In this document: in pieces, positions 1-10,999 of the stretch
How positions within the stretch are numbered: the first letter of the stretch is position 1
Layout: every line of letters starts with the position of its first letter
Assembly (NCBI RefSeq): GCF_000165425.1
Contig: NW_001798956.1
Location: 1,373 to 65,372 of the forward strand
Length of the DNA: 64,000 bases
DNA from: Paramecium tetraurelia
Taxonomy: Eukaryota > Ciliophora > Oligohymenophorea > Peniculida > Parameciidae
Reading direction: 5' to 3'
Notes under the pieces: generated by a model
The model's database searches: none
Seen by the model: the letters and a program-made list of their open reading frames with translations, nothing else
Told to the model about the DNA's origin: nothing
Made by a program: the position numbers and the translations under genes

Positions 1-158
1 TTGACAATTACCTTTACCCCAACCCCAACCCCAACCCCTAACCCAACCCCAAACTTTACCCCAATCCCAACCCCAAACCCAAACCCAAGCCCAACCCCAA
101 ATTCAACCCTTATCCCAAACCCAGACCCAAATGCAAACCCAAACCCTGCCCCTAAATA
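1..158. repeat. Degenerate telomeric C-rich repeat array
   Basis: From about base 12 to 158 the strand is a run of CCCCAA and CCCAAA hexamers mixed with variants such as CCCTAA, CCCAAG, CAGACC and TTATCC. A random mixture of C4A2 and C3A3 is the known telomere signature of Paramecium. The first 11 bases are not telomeric, so the window may begin inside trimmed telomere or at a slightly internal telomere-like tract. The C-rich strand reading inward is the orientation expected for a left chromosome end. Confidence 0.85.
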
Positions 159-1503
159 AATAGTATTTGTATTCATTTTTAAGATTATTTAGAGAGCATT
201 AAATATTTTTAGTGTATGTAATTTCATTATCAGAATTGATATTTACTACTAAGTTATTTATTAAATTATTATTTGTTTTTCAATTATTATTGCTTTTTTG
301 TCTAATTACTATAAATTCAGTATTTTATATTAAATAATACTATTTTGCTGTGTTCATATTGAAGAATTTATTAAAACTCTAAATTATTAATTTTTGTTGC
401 ATTTCTAACCAAAAAGAAGCTCTAAAATGGACGACATACAAATATAAATATTCTTCAAAGCTACTCTTAACAAATTTATGTAAATAGAATTGAATTATAA
501 ATCTAATACCCTTTTAGTGTCAGTGCTGTCTAAAATGGTTTTAATGATCCTTACTATTTTATTTACTTTTTACTGATTTCCCTAAAATTAATAAAGAAGA
601 TTTGAAAAGTGTGACCTAGTGCTTAACTATATATATTTCTTGCTTATGCTTTTTTCAAAAAACAATTATTTATTGAAATTAGGAATTATATTTAAATATA
701 ATAATATTTGCACCTTTTTTATCCATCTATTGTAATAAACAAAAACTCTAGTTTCTTAATGTTTCTTTTTAATAGCTAGCATTTAGTTCTTCAAAACCTT
801 ATAATTCTTGAAGAGTGATTTTTGTTGCATTCATTATGAATATATTAGAGGATTCGAAAAGCAAACCACTAATAATTTTCAATTGTTAAATAAATAAAAG
901 ACTTGATACTATTATTGGATCATCCTATTAAATATGTGTTGGTCAATTTTAACAATTTTCTCAATTTTTCATAAATATGAAAAACAATAACAAACCTGGA
1001 ATACAAATAAGTGGAAATATAATGATCATCTTGATTAAAGCTTCAAATTTGCTTGTACTGTTTTATATTTCTAAGGAAGAGTTGAAAGAAGGATTGTTTA
1101 ATTATTTACTTTGTCACAAAGTTATCATATTTCCAAGTATTTCTGACCTAAATGCACACACTTGAAAATTAAGCATGATCTTGGGATTTAGTAAAGATAT
1201 AAAGCAATAACTGACAAAGAAATTTGAAGTCTACATTCAATTTTAAAAATCTTAGAAACGTCACATTTAAGATTAAGTACGGATCCTTCAAATAACAATA
1301 TTTTATCAAATATCCTACTGAATTTGTTAAGTTATATTTTCAGAATATTAATACTTTCATATAATATTTTCATATTTTGTTAATATCATGTGCCTTATTT
1401 TGGAATTCGTTCTTGATGAAGATTGTTTATCATTAACAATGAATTATGAAGATCATAATAAATTAAAATAGTTTCAATCAAATGTTCAATATATATATAA
1501 TTT
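159..1503. other. Subtelomeric gene-free region
   Basis: Very AT-rich sequence between the telomeric array and the stop codon of the RPA1 gene. Short open frames exist (for example 977-1165 on +) but they show no recognisable domain, sustained coding character or intron pattern. A short motif, TTTTTGTTGCATT, occurs twice (near 392 and 820). I see no gene here. Confidence 0.6.
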
Positions 1504-3481
1504 TCACAACACTAGTGATAAATTCAGTAGGTTATCTAATTCATCAAACATCTCGAATGCTTATGTCGCTAATTCTTTGTAATCGATATCTACTATATCC
1601 TAAACGTTATATTTTGGTTAAATTTATCCGTTATAATCTTGGAATTAAATTTAAACCTTCATTTTTTTTTGTTAAAATTCCTTTGATAAAAATATGTTCC
1701 TTTAATCCTCATGACTCATTGCTCTGAGTTAATCAGCTGTTATTCCAAGTAATTTAACAGCAATGTCATCAAAAATAACTGCCTTTATATTTGTAAATTC
1801 ATCCATGATTGTTACTCTCAAAACAAAGCTAAATTTTGGTGAAGGATTTTCGGTTAAACATTTTTTGCATCGATATGTTTTTCTACTAGGAATTTCTTCC
1901 ATTTTCGATTTGCATCGAAGACTTGGACAACAAGGATACATATTTCTATTTTCTTGGAGTTCAATTATGTAGCCAAAAATGTACTTATAAGAGGTTTATT
2001 AAGTCTTGCCTTCATTCAATAGTTTAATGACAAATTCATCTAACTATTGAAGATCGATGGTTGAGTTATCTGGATTTGGCTTCATAATTGTATCAATATT
2101 TTTACCCGCCAACCAACTTTTCAGCTGTTTGACTCTAAGATATTTAACAATTAATTTACTCGTTTAAGTCATGATTTTAAATAATCATTGTCTAATGGTC
2201 AGAGTTTAATGATTTAAAATTTGTATTGTAAAATTTTAATCCTTTAAACACCATAATTTCCCCTTTTTATAAATTGATATTAGCGTATTGAGCTCCCCAG
2301 AGTTTCACAGATAATCTTGTGGTCTAATCAAAGACAATAAATGATTTACAAGAATCAGAATCTTATTTTATTTCCTACTTTTAAATTGTTTAATTACTTA
2401 GATGACAGCAACAACATCAACGATGGAATTGTGTTGTAATGTCTCAATTTCTTAAAGTGTTGAAAAATTTAATTGCGGGGCTGATGGAATTGCAAAATTT
2501 TAGGATTCTGAAATAATCGAATACTCATTAAAAGTGATTTTCTTTGTACCATTTGCCTTATCTTAACCTATACATCCATTTTTAAATGTGTAAACCTTTC
2601 CTTATTACAAAACAGAAAAAAATTTACTCAAGGCCTTTTCATAAAATAAGCCTACAATGATTTCTTACTCGCAATCTAAAATTATTATTTTAAAATATCT
2701 TGAAATCATATCTGTTTTTTTACATCTGAAATCTAATTATTCTGATTTTAAGATAATTCTACCTTCCAGGACCCATTTCTTCATATTAGGATACATAACA
2801 GATATTTTTGTTAATTCTTATTATTATATTAGTTACTATTATTAATAGTCTTTAAACTAATTTGATTATTTATTATTTGCTGGGTTATCCAAAACCGAAA
2901 TATTTAGGAGATTATCATCAATTATAAATGATTCCTTTATAAATGATGAATTCTCTATTTTCACTTTTTTGATTGAATTCGTTATGTATGATTAGTGGCT
3001 TGTATTATTATTAGTAGTATTATGCTACTTGATTGTCACTCTAAGTTTTTTTTGACTTTAACAATTTTAATCTACATTGTATTAAGTGCATTCATGTTCC
3101 CCATCTAGGGATCCTATATATTGAAATTCATATATCACAATGGTGTAGGCTTTATTTTTTTCTAAATAGGCCACTTTCCATTGTAACAATTATATTACCA
3201 TAGAATTCACATTAATAAATTTCTCATCTTGATATTTTATATTTGTTACTTTAGTAGACTTTTATGAGTTCAGCGGCCTTTCCTATCAATATTGCAGTTT
3301 GGGAATATTATCCATCAATCAAACTTGTTTCAATAATAACCTAATCTTAACCCAATTTTTTCTCCTTATATCCATTGAGCTTAAATTATAGTCTTATGTA
3401 TTAATTTTTGCTCAAATTCTAATCTAAATTGTTAAATAGTTGATCTATTTTTGAAAGGGGACTATCAGAATGTATTTTCAT
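1504..3481 (-). CDS. RPA1: Replication protein A large subunit (RPA1)
   Basis: Large subunit of the single-stranded-DNA-binding RPA heterotrimer (nuclear; replication, repair, telomeres). The start is the first ATG after an upstream in-frame TGA. The translation is about 635 residues, close to the 616 of human RPA1. In order it shows an N-terminal OB fold (a TSLIDGQYSQ stretch, then INVNSMVIQLL), a linker, DBD-A (MKKWVLEGRIILKS; VYTFKNG), DBD-B (VKLWGAQYAN) and DBD-C with a Cys4 zinc ribbon (YPCCPSLRCK ... RCKKC), then the C-terminal trimerisation region. Three introns are inferred: 3228-3249 (22 nt, ends CAAG), 2375-2397 (23 nt) and 2135-2159 (25 nt); with these the frame is continuous to TGA at 1504-1506. 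It is the first gene after the telomere. The AAG acceptor of the first intron is unusual; without it there would be a frameshift. Confidence 0.88.
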
Positions 3482-3688
3482 ATTATATTTTATGTTAGAT
3501 TTATTTATAAAAACGAGGTAAATAAATTCAATTAAGACACAAATTTTCGTCAATCTTCATTTTCTGACTTTAATCTAATAGATTAATAATTATTAAATAT
3601 AAAAATGAATTATAGTGCTTATGTAGATGTATTCTTAAATAAAATGTAAAATTGTATTTATAACAAATAAAAATAATAATAATTTCTT

Positions 3689-4147
3689 ATGTTAGAAGAA
3701 AGGATAGCATTGGTAATGAGTTCAGATAACTAAGATAATGGAAATTTATATGTAGGAGGATATGATTCTTTGAAAATGGTATCATAAAAAAAAATTGGCG
3801 CTGTCTTATCAGCAGTTTGGACAGGAAATTTTAAACCAGATGAGAATTTGAAATATCTTCTTATTGAAGCAGATGATTCTCCAACATATGATATGAGCAA
3901 ACATTTTGAGAAGGCAGTGAAATTTATTCATGAAAGTCTTCAAACAACAAATGTTTTAGTTCATTGTGCTGCCGGAATATCTAGATCAGTTTGCTTGATA
4001 ATAGCATATATGATAAAAATCCACAAAATGAAGCCTTAGGAAGCTTTAACAAAAATTAAGCAGACAAGACCATATGCAGGACCAAATATGGGGTTTACAG
4101 AACAATTGGAAAAGTATTATAAAGAAGTCATGGAAGCAAAATAATGA
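3689..4147 (+). CDS. Small dual-specificity protein phosphatase
   Basis: Intronless 152-residue protein consisting almost entirely of an atypical dual-specificity phosphatase domain. It carries the P-loop HCAAGISRS at residues 92-100, with nucleophile Cys93 and Arg99, preceded by the VLVHC strand. The acidic stretch around residues 61-68 (ADDSPTYD) is the likely general-acid loop. The C-terminal helix contains the common AYMI...M.P.EAL...K..RP pattern of this family. It would dephosphorylate phosphotyrosine or phosphoserine/threonine, substrate unknown. It is divergent from RPA1 (207 bp apart) and convergent with the next gene (29 bp between stops). Its size fits DUSP22/DUSP3-like minimal enzymes, but the exact subfamily cannot be told by eye. 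Confidence 0.9.
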
Positions 4148-4176
4148 TGATGACATTATGATATTATGCATATATT

Positions 4177-4956
4177 TCATTCATTAGAGTCAGTTTAATC
4201 TAATTATGCAGGAGTGGAATAATCTGGTTGTTCAACTATTCCAAGGTAGAAATTATGGGATTTTTGGATATCTGCTTCAATTAATTTCTAATAATCTTCC
4301 TTAGCTATATTTATAACTTATTTTATATACATATGACATTTCCATCATTGTCATAATATTTTATTTATGGTGTTGCAAGTTCTCCGCTATCAAGAACAGC
4401 CTTTTCAGTTTCTTTAATTTCACCGAACCACTCATTGGGATGTTCTTCATAAATTTTAGGTTCAGGAATATGGATTCCTTCAGATATGCATTCGTGACTA
4501 TAAATCAAATTAAGTTTGTTTCCTTAGAGAGCATCTTTAATTTTGAGTGACATACTAAAATAAATGGTAAGTATACCCAATAGGAATATAAACGGAATGA
4601 ACAGGGATTTCAAATTTGATGTATTCTCCTGGTTAATCACAATATTTGAAAGAAGGTCCCTTATAATCGCATTCTCCATAAAGAATAATACAATCACCCT
4701 TAGCTGGCAAATTAGACTCATATTATTGGGAAATAAGAATTTATTATTATGCTTGGGCATTGATGTAGCTATCAAGTGTGGCTGTTAGGAGTGTTTCTGG
4801 AGCAGTGGCTGTTTCTAATTATTAAGTGGGATCTGTTAATTTCTCTAAGAATATATTAGTCATGGGGGCAAAGGATCTGTTTATTAAAGACTCTTCTAGG
4901 AACGAAGATTGAGTGGATGCAAGGACAATGAATGCCAATAGAAATTGAATTTTCAT
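4177..4956 (-). CDS. Secreted protein with crystallin-like fold
   Basis: About 243 residues after removing two inferred introns (22 nt and 26 nt, both GTA...TAG). The N-terminus MKIQFLLAFIVLASTQS is a typical signal peptide, so the product is secreted or enters vesicles. The middle segment (GDCIILYGECDYKGPSF ... YIKFEIPVHSVYIP) has the Y/F-G-C-xYxG pattern and strand spacing of a beta/gamma-crystallin Greek-key motif; this is a fold-level resemblance, not a firm family call. The C-terminal part is acidic and polar with no recognised domain. It is divergent from the Fused-type kinase gene (92 bp), so the two probably share a bidirectional promoter region. Function unknown. Confidence 0.75.
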
Positions 4957-5048
4957 TACTTATAAAAACGAATATTATTTGATTTATGATATCTATAGTA
5001 ATTAAGTTTGTATATTGTATTGACAAATTTATTATAAATTAAAATCAA

Positions 5049-8000
5049 ATGGAAAATTATCATGTGTTACATTTAATTGGTGAAGGCTCTTTTGGGAAGG
5101 TATATAAGGGAAGATGGAAGAAAAGTAACTAGATGGCTGCTTTGAAGTTCATAAGTAAGAGAGGAAAAACTGAAAAAGATTTAGCAAATTTGAGATAAGA
5201 AATTGAAATATTGAGGAGATTGAAGCATGAAAATATAATATTATTATTAGATGCATTTGAAACGCAAGGGGAATTTTGTTTAGTAACTGAAGTAATTTTA
5301 ATTGTTTCTATTTATTAGTTTGCATAAGGCGAATTATATGAAATTTTGGAGGATGATCATAATCTTCCTGAAAGTGAAGTCAGGAAAATTGCGTAATAAT
5401 TAGTTAGAGCACTTCATTATCTTCATTCTAACAGAATTATTCATAGAGACATGAAACCTTAAAATATTTTATTATCTGCTAATGGAGTTGTTAAATTATG
5501 CGATTTTGGATTTGCAAGAGCAATGTCAACAAATACACAAGTTTTGCATTCCATTAAAGGTACTCCGCTTTACATGGCGCCAGAGTTAGTTCAAGAACAG
5601 CCCTATAATCACACAGTCGATCTGTGGTCATTGGGGGTGATTTTGTATGAATTATTTGTTGGCTAACCTCCATTCTACACTAATCAAATTTATTCCTTAA
5701 TTCAACTTATTATTAAGGATCCTGTCAAGTATCCTGACAACATGAGTCCAGAATTCAAAAGTTTCTTAAAAGGACTCTTAAATAAAACTCCTTCTGATAG
5801 ATTAGGATGGCCAGATCTACTTAATCACCCTTTTATACAAGAGTCTGATTAAGAAAAATATGAAAGGAAAAAAAGATTAGAATAATATAGTTAATGGGCA
5901 GGAGTGGAAAATGAAGTGATTGATAAACGCAAAAGATCCTTAACGCCGACAAGGGATATCATAACTTATGATTAAAGTAAGGACACAAGAGATGTGTCGC
6001 CTAGAAGAATGCCTTGTAATGATGAATATTGGGTTAAATGTGAATAAATCGCTAATGATGTTCAAGGAGCCACTTAATTAAGATGTGACCCTGGATTCTT
6101 AGATAAGCTACTTCAAGTGTTGACTCCTCCAAAGAAACCATCATTGCATTGCGCTTTGAAAGTCTTTGGATAAGTTATAACTAAAGGAAATTAATAAGAG
6201 GGCTTGGATGTTGTGAAAAATTAATAAATCCCTATTTAATTAGTAACTCATGTGAAAAGTATTCTTAAATAAGGTAGTTCTGAGCTGCTATCTGAATTAA
6301 TTAAAACAATAGGTCTTTTAGCCAAAGCTACCTTTGATAAAAATATAGGAATCGATAATGTCTTTATCAAGTTTATTGGAATGACTGCCCAAATTTTAAA
6401 GATTGGATAAAATAATGAATTAATCAACACAATCAAAACTATTGGAATATTTGCTAATTAAGCTAGTCTAAATCCAGTAAGATCTGTGTTATTTTATAAA
6501 GAATTAGTTGAGCATAACTTAGCTTAAGAAACCGCCAAATTAACAAAAAATAATATTACTCTTCACAAATTTGCTACTTAAGTAATTGGTGTATTGATAC
6601 ATCCTATTCATGGGGAAATATTTAGTTTCCCATGGAAGAAAGGATATTCTATTTAAATTTAAAATTTTAATGAAGCTTTGCCATTGTTTGAGTCTTTGAA
6701 AAATCAAATTGTTACTGCATATGCTGATATTGATCATATGAAAATTTATAATGAATAAGATGAATAATAAAATTTAACAAGAATTTCTGTATTAAGAATC
6801 CTATTATAAATGATTAGAGTAAGTAAGGATGTTCACGTTCCTAAAGAGCTGATTAGTTAGGCCCTTAATTCTGATGAGGCATTATTTTAAGGCACTGCTT
6901 TGTTGATCTTAGTTCAATAATATAAAAATAAAAATTAGGAATATCAAGTGAATTTATCATAAGTGATCGAAATCTTTGAAAATAATATTTAGATTAATCC
7001 TATTGTTTCTTTATCTGCAATTTAATTGATTGCTGAATTATTATAATAGGAGACTAATTTTACAAATCAATTACTTAGCTATTTTAGTTAATAGCTTCCC
7101 TATAAATTGTTAAGTGACCTAGTCAATCCAAATAAAAAACAAAATAGAACAGAAGAAATCAGAAAACTAGAAGGTAGTAGTTTTGGATGTCCTAGTTATG
7201 GATTTGTCGATGGAGTCATTACATTATTACAAAAACTACTTTTTAGATATAATAAGGAATAAAAGAAATTAACTGATCTTTTTTAATTATTGGAAAAATA
7301 TGAAATTCATCAATTATTATTTTAGATACTACTAAATATCACAAGCAGGAATGACGTATCTCCAAAAGGATTCGTATCTTTATTGATATTGATTCATGAT
7401 TCAATATACTCTAATTTCAAAGCATTAGGATAATTAATATTTTAGGATAATTCAATTAGGATTTTATGTTCTTTTTTAAAAGAAGCTTAATTACAAAGCA
7501 TCTAAGAATGGCCATCTTCCAGTGGAGGAGGTATGGCTTGTGTAAATGTAATGAGCATTTAAATTATTCGAATCTTCATTTTGGCATTCTAAGAACAAAA
7601 TTGTGATAATGTATTTAAAGAATTGAGTAATTAAGAAATAGTTGCTTTGACATTAAATTTGATTAAATATCTATAGAAGGATCATATATAATTAGTTATT
7701 TCATTCATTTCAAGATTAGTAGGAAATAATGAAGAAGATAAACAGTTTGCATAAAGTTTTGTTTAAAATAATGGATTGGCAATCTTATAAAAATATTAAA
7801 TAATGAGTGTGGATTCAATAAACATCTTGTCTTAATTAGCTAGGATTAGTAAAGATTTTTATCCAAATATACATTCGATTAATTTATACAACGATTTGAA
7901 ATAGCAAATTTAATCTCCTGATTCAAATGTTAGAGCAAAAGTTTGCAATTTAATTGGCAATTTATGTAGACATTCTTCTTTTTTTTATGAACATTTACTC

Positions 8001-8523
8001 AAATTTGATTTAATTAATCTTTGCATCAAATGTTGTCAAGATCCAGATAAACATACTCGTAAATTTGCTTGTTTTGCAGTTGGAAATGCAGGCTTTCATA
8101 GTGATAGATTATATGAACAGCTAAGACCTGTAGTGCCAATGCTGGTTGACTTACTAAGAGATTAAGAAGTATCTTTTTCATTTAAATAAAGGAAAAAACT
8201 AGAGCAAATGCAGCAGGAGCATTAGGAAATTTTGTAAGAAATTCTAATGCCTTAACTAAGGATTTGATTAAACATGGAGCTTTGCATTAATTGCTAGAAT
8301 TAGTGAAAACAGACAAAGGATCTCAACCTACAAGAATATCCTTATTTTCTATAGGAAACCTTTGTGCATATCCTGAGTGCAGAAAAAAGTTTGAAGAATT
8401 ACAAATAAGATAGATAATTGAACTGACTTTAGTAAATTTAACATTAATTTTAAGGCTTAAACTAAGGATTAATAAATATTAAAATATGGTAAAAGAATAT
8501 TAATTAAACTTGATGAGAATTGA
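5049..8523 (+). CDS. STK36: Fused/STK36-type Ser/Thr kinase with ARM/HEAT-like tail
   Basis: About 1,133 residues. The N-terminal ~260 residues are a complete protein kinase: glycine loop [11 protein letters not shown], catalytic HRD at 123-125 in HRDMKPQNIL, DFG at 143-145, and APE in YMAPEL. The rest is a long alpha-helical region with Armadillo/HEAT-like repeats, clearest near the end ([30 protein letters not shown]). This architecture, kinase plus helical repeats, is that of Fused (STK36), which in ciliated organisms acts in central-pair/axoneme assembly. Three introns are inferred: 5292-5318 (27 nt, TAG), 8169-8191 and 8432-8454 (23 nt each, both ending AAG). The last two are needed to keep repeat continuity and reach the TGA at 8521-8523. 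An alternative label is a generic NEK/ULK-like kinase, but the tail favours Fused. Confidence 0.88.
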
Positions 8524-9291
8524 AAATTTGCATATGATAATTTATATAAATTATTTAGTTAAATAAATAATTCTTTAACTTATTACAGAAATACTTATTT
8601 TTAGTCAATTCTTAAGAGCTCTTTACATTTATCTTGTCTAGTAGATATGAATTTAAAATTTCCTTTTAAATTTATAAAAATGATCTTATTAATGTAAAAT
8701 ATTCTATAAAACATCTACATATTAAAATTATGAGATTTAAGAAAAATTATTAGCAAAATAGATATTTATAAATGTAGTTTAACTAATCAAGAAGGATATA
8801 TTTGAAAATTTATAGAATATTCTATTTGATCTTGATTTTCTGCATTGCACTCCATTTAATATTATAATTGAAATAATTAATTGATTATATTTATATATTG
8901 ATGCAATCAAACGAATAGGCATTAATTTATCATTTTCATAATAGATTTCCAGAGATGTCCTGAAGGAAGTACCAGAAATGCAAACCTTGATTATTATGAG
9001 GTTTATGTTTGTGTAAAAAAAGGTTTAAAATTAAAAAAATCCTATACATAAAACAAATAAATTCAAATTCTAGTTAGTTTGTTAGTTAGTTAGTTAGTTA
9101 GTTATTTAGTTTAGAAAAATATGAAATAGAAATTTTAGTTATAATTAAATTAATTTAATAAATTACTTCAAAGACTAGATCATCGAGTTAGGATGTGAAA
9201 TAGAAAATCGCAGGATTTGCGTATATATATTATATTTAATATTTGTCTAATATTTGAAAGAATAATTATTTTAAATAATTAAAAAATCTTA
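8524..9291. other. Intergenic, AT-rich, no gene seen
   Basis: About 770 bp between the kinase stop and the next start. Both strands carry frequent in-frame TGA codons and no recognisable protein. The only distinct element is the tetranucleotide microsatellite listed separately. It presumably holds the 3' end of the kinase transcript and the promoter of the DWNN-YTH gene. Confidence 0.6.
9071..9113. repeat. (GTTA)n microsatellite
   Basis: A short run of GTTA units (about eight to ten, with GTTT and ATTT interruptions) in the intergenic region. Units like TTAG resemble a telomeric half-repeat only by chance. No functional claim is made. Confidence 0.85.
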
Positions 9292-10936
9292 ATGATTGAG
9301 AACATCGTGTATTTTAAAATGAAACACGAGGCACAGACATATAAAATTCCAATATAAGGTGTGAATGTGCAATTGAAAGATTTACGTCAAAAAATAAAAG
9401 ATTTTCTTAGTAACAAATTTAAATATGAAAATCTAGAAATGCCATAAGCGTAAAAAGGATAGTCCAATTAAAATTTCGAAGAGCTAGTTATCTATGGAGA
9501 ATTGGAGTAGAACGGAGGATAAGAAAAAGCATTAGGATTGGCTGATAAAGTAGCATAATCAATGTAATATTTGATTAGGTGAGAAATAAATAAACCGTGA
9601 TAGTGGTAAGACAACCGTACCAGTAGGGCCAATCGTTGTGTGAGTCATGCCTATCTGCGAGAAGCACATCTTAGACCCCTTGTTGTTAGAGGAGGATATG
9701 CCAAGGATGTGAAGAACAATTTGTCAAAGTTACGAAGTGTTTCTTTAATGAGCTACAATAATGTCCATTTAAATATGTCAATTATCAAGTTTAGACTATC
9801 AAGTAATAAACTGAGATTTCCAACGCAGAGTTGGAATAATAAATTAAAAATGCTGTTTTTTTTATTGTTAAGAGTAACACCGAACAGAATGTGATTTTGG
9901 CCAAAACTCACGATGTTTGGGCTACTACTCGTCGTAACTTTGGGACTCTTATGGATTAATTTAATAACAAAAAAGTCATATTGATTTTTATTGCTAATCG
10001 TGTTGAAAAGTTTTTGGGTTGTGCTAAGATGAAGAATATACAAGTTCCTCGAGATCCTAAATGGTAATGGTGTGGTACATCTACTATTCAATTGGCTGAT
10101 AATTTTTCAGTTGAATGGTTAAGGAAGGGTACTGTTGATTTTGCCAAATTGTAAGATACGATTAATCCAAAAACAGGCGATCTAGTAATCAGGAGTAAAG
10201 ATTGTTAAGAAGTTCCAGCTGTAATGATCCTATTATTAATTTTATTTATCAGGATATTGGTCAACGTATATGTCTATTGTTTGAATAAATCAAATAAAAC
10301 GACGAAGAATAAGAACCGGTGCCCCAGCCTTAATAAGAGCCTACTCCCAAAAAGGAAGAGATCGAATGGGATTACAATCAAATAATTTGTATATTCAATT
10401 AATTACAATTAATTAAAGCTCCTGCTAATGCAAGTCCAGTTAGAGAACAAACACGGAAATCACCAAGTCGGTCCCCTAGCAACGAGAACATCCCTTCACA
10501 AAATATATAATTAAATGAGGCATAACATGCTTTATTAAATTAAACATTAGCATCGTGGGCATAATAATAATAGATGGAAAATAACTGGAATAAGATGAAT
10601 ATGGGTAAAATACCTGGATTGACAGGAAAGGTATAATATCCACATCCATTTCTATAAAAATATGGTTAAAAACATAACAAAATGGCAGAAGTTTTATTAT
10701 AAATGGTGTAAAAAGAATCTGAAAGAAAGGACAAAGAAAAGAAATCTTCAAGTCATTCTAAAAAGCATAAAAAGAAGAAAGATAGAGATCGTAGTTCCTC
10801 TGAGGAAAAAAGGAGATCAAGTATCATAATTTAAATAACAATAGGGAAAAAAAGGAAGGAACGAAAGGATAAAAAATCAAAGCATAAAAAGAGAAGTCGA
10901 AGCAGATCAAGAGATCATAAGAAAAAAGAGTATTGA
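9292..10936 (+). CDS. DWNN-RING-like-YTH fusion protein
   Basis: About 510-528 residues depending on optional introns. Residues 1-~98 resemble a DWNN ubiquitin-like domain (MIENIVYFKMKHEAQTYKIP ... TVIVVRQP) as found in RBBP6/Mpe1, a pre-mRNA 3'-end-processing factor. Next, C107-x2-C110 ... PCC ... C-x2-C ... CP (about 107-150) matches the RBBP6 RING, but the final Cys of the last CxxC pair is Phe-Lys-Tyr-like, so the finger is degenerate. Residues ~177-310 form a YTH domain with VILIF, FLGCAKM and two candidate aromatic-cage Trp (VWATT; VEWLRKG). The tail is basic, Lys/Arg/Ser-rich, nuclear and SR-like. Introns: 9550-9578 (29 nt, TAG) and 10221-10252 (32 nt, CAG) are required; a 24-nt and a 30-nt in-frame segment may also be spliced. 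The predicted role is coupling m6A recognition to cleavage/polyadenylation; this is inference. Confidence 0.85.
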
Positions 10937-10999
10937 TTATCAATTTCGCATTTATCATCAAAACATTTATTAAATTTTTTGTTTAATAATATGAAATCT

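Noticed and set aside
977-1165. 62-codon plus-strand frame in the subtelomere
   Set aside because: No domain, low-complexity composition, and isolated; expected by chance in AT-rich DNA.
9071-9113. GTTAG-rich run as an interstitial telomere
   Set aside because: The unit is GTTA (4 bp), not the G4T2/G3T3 hexamer of this organism; it is a microsatellite.
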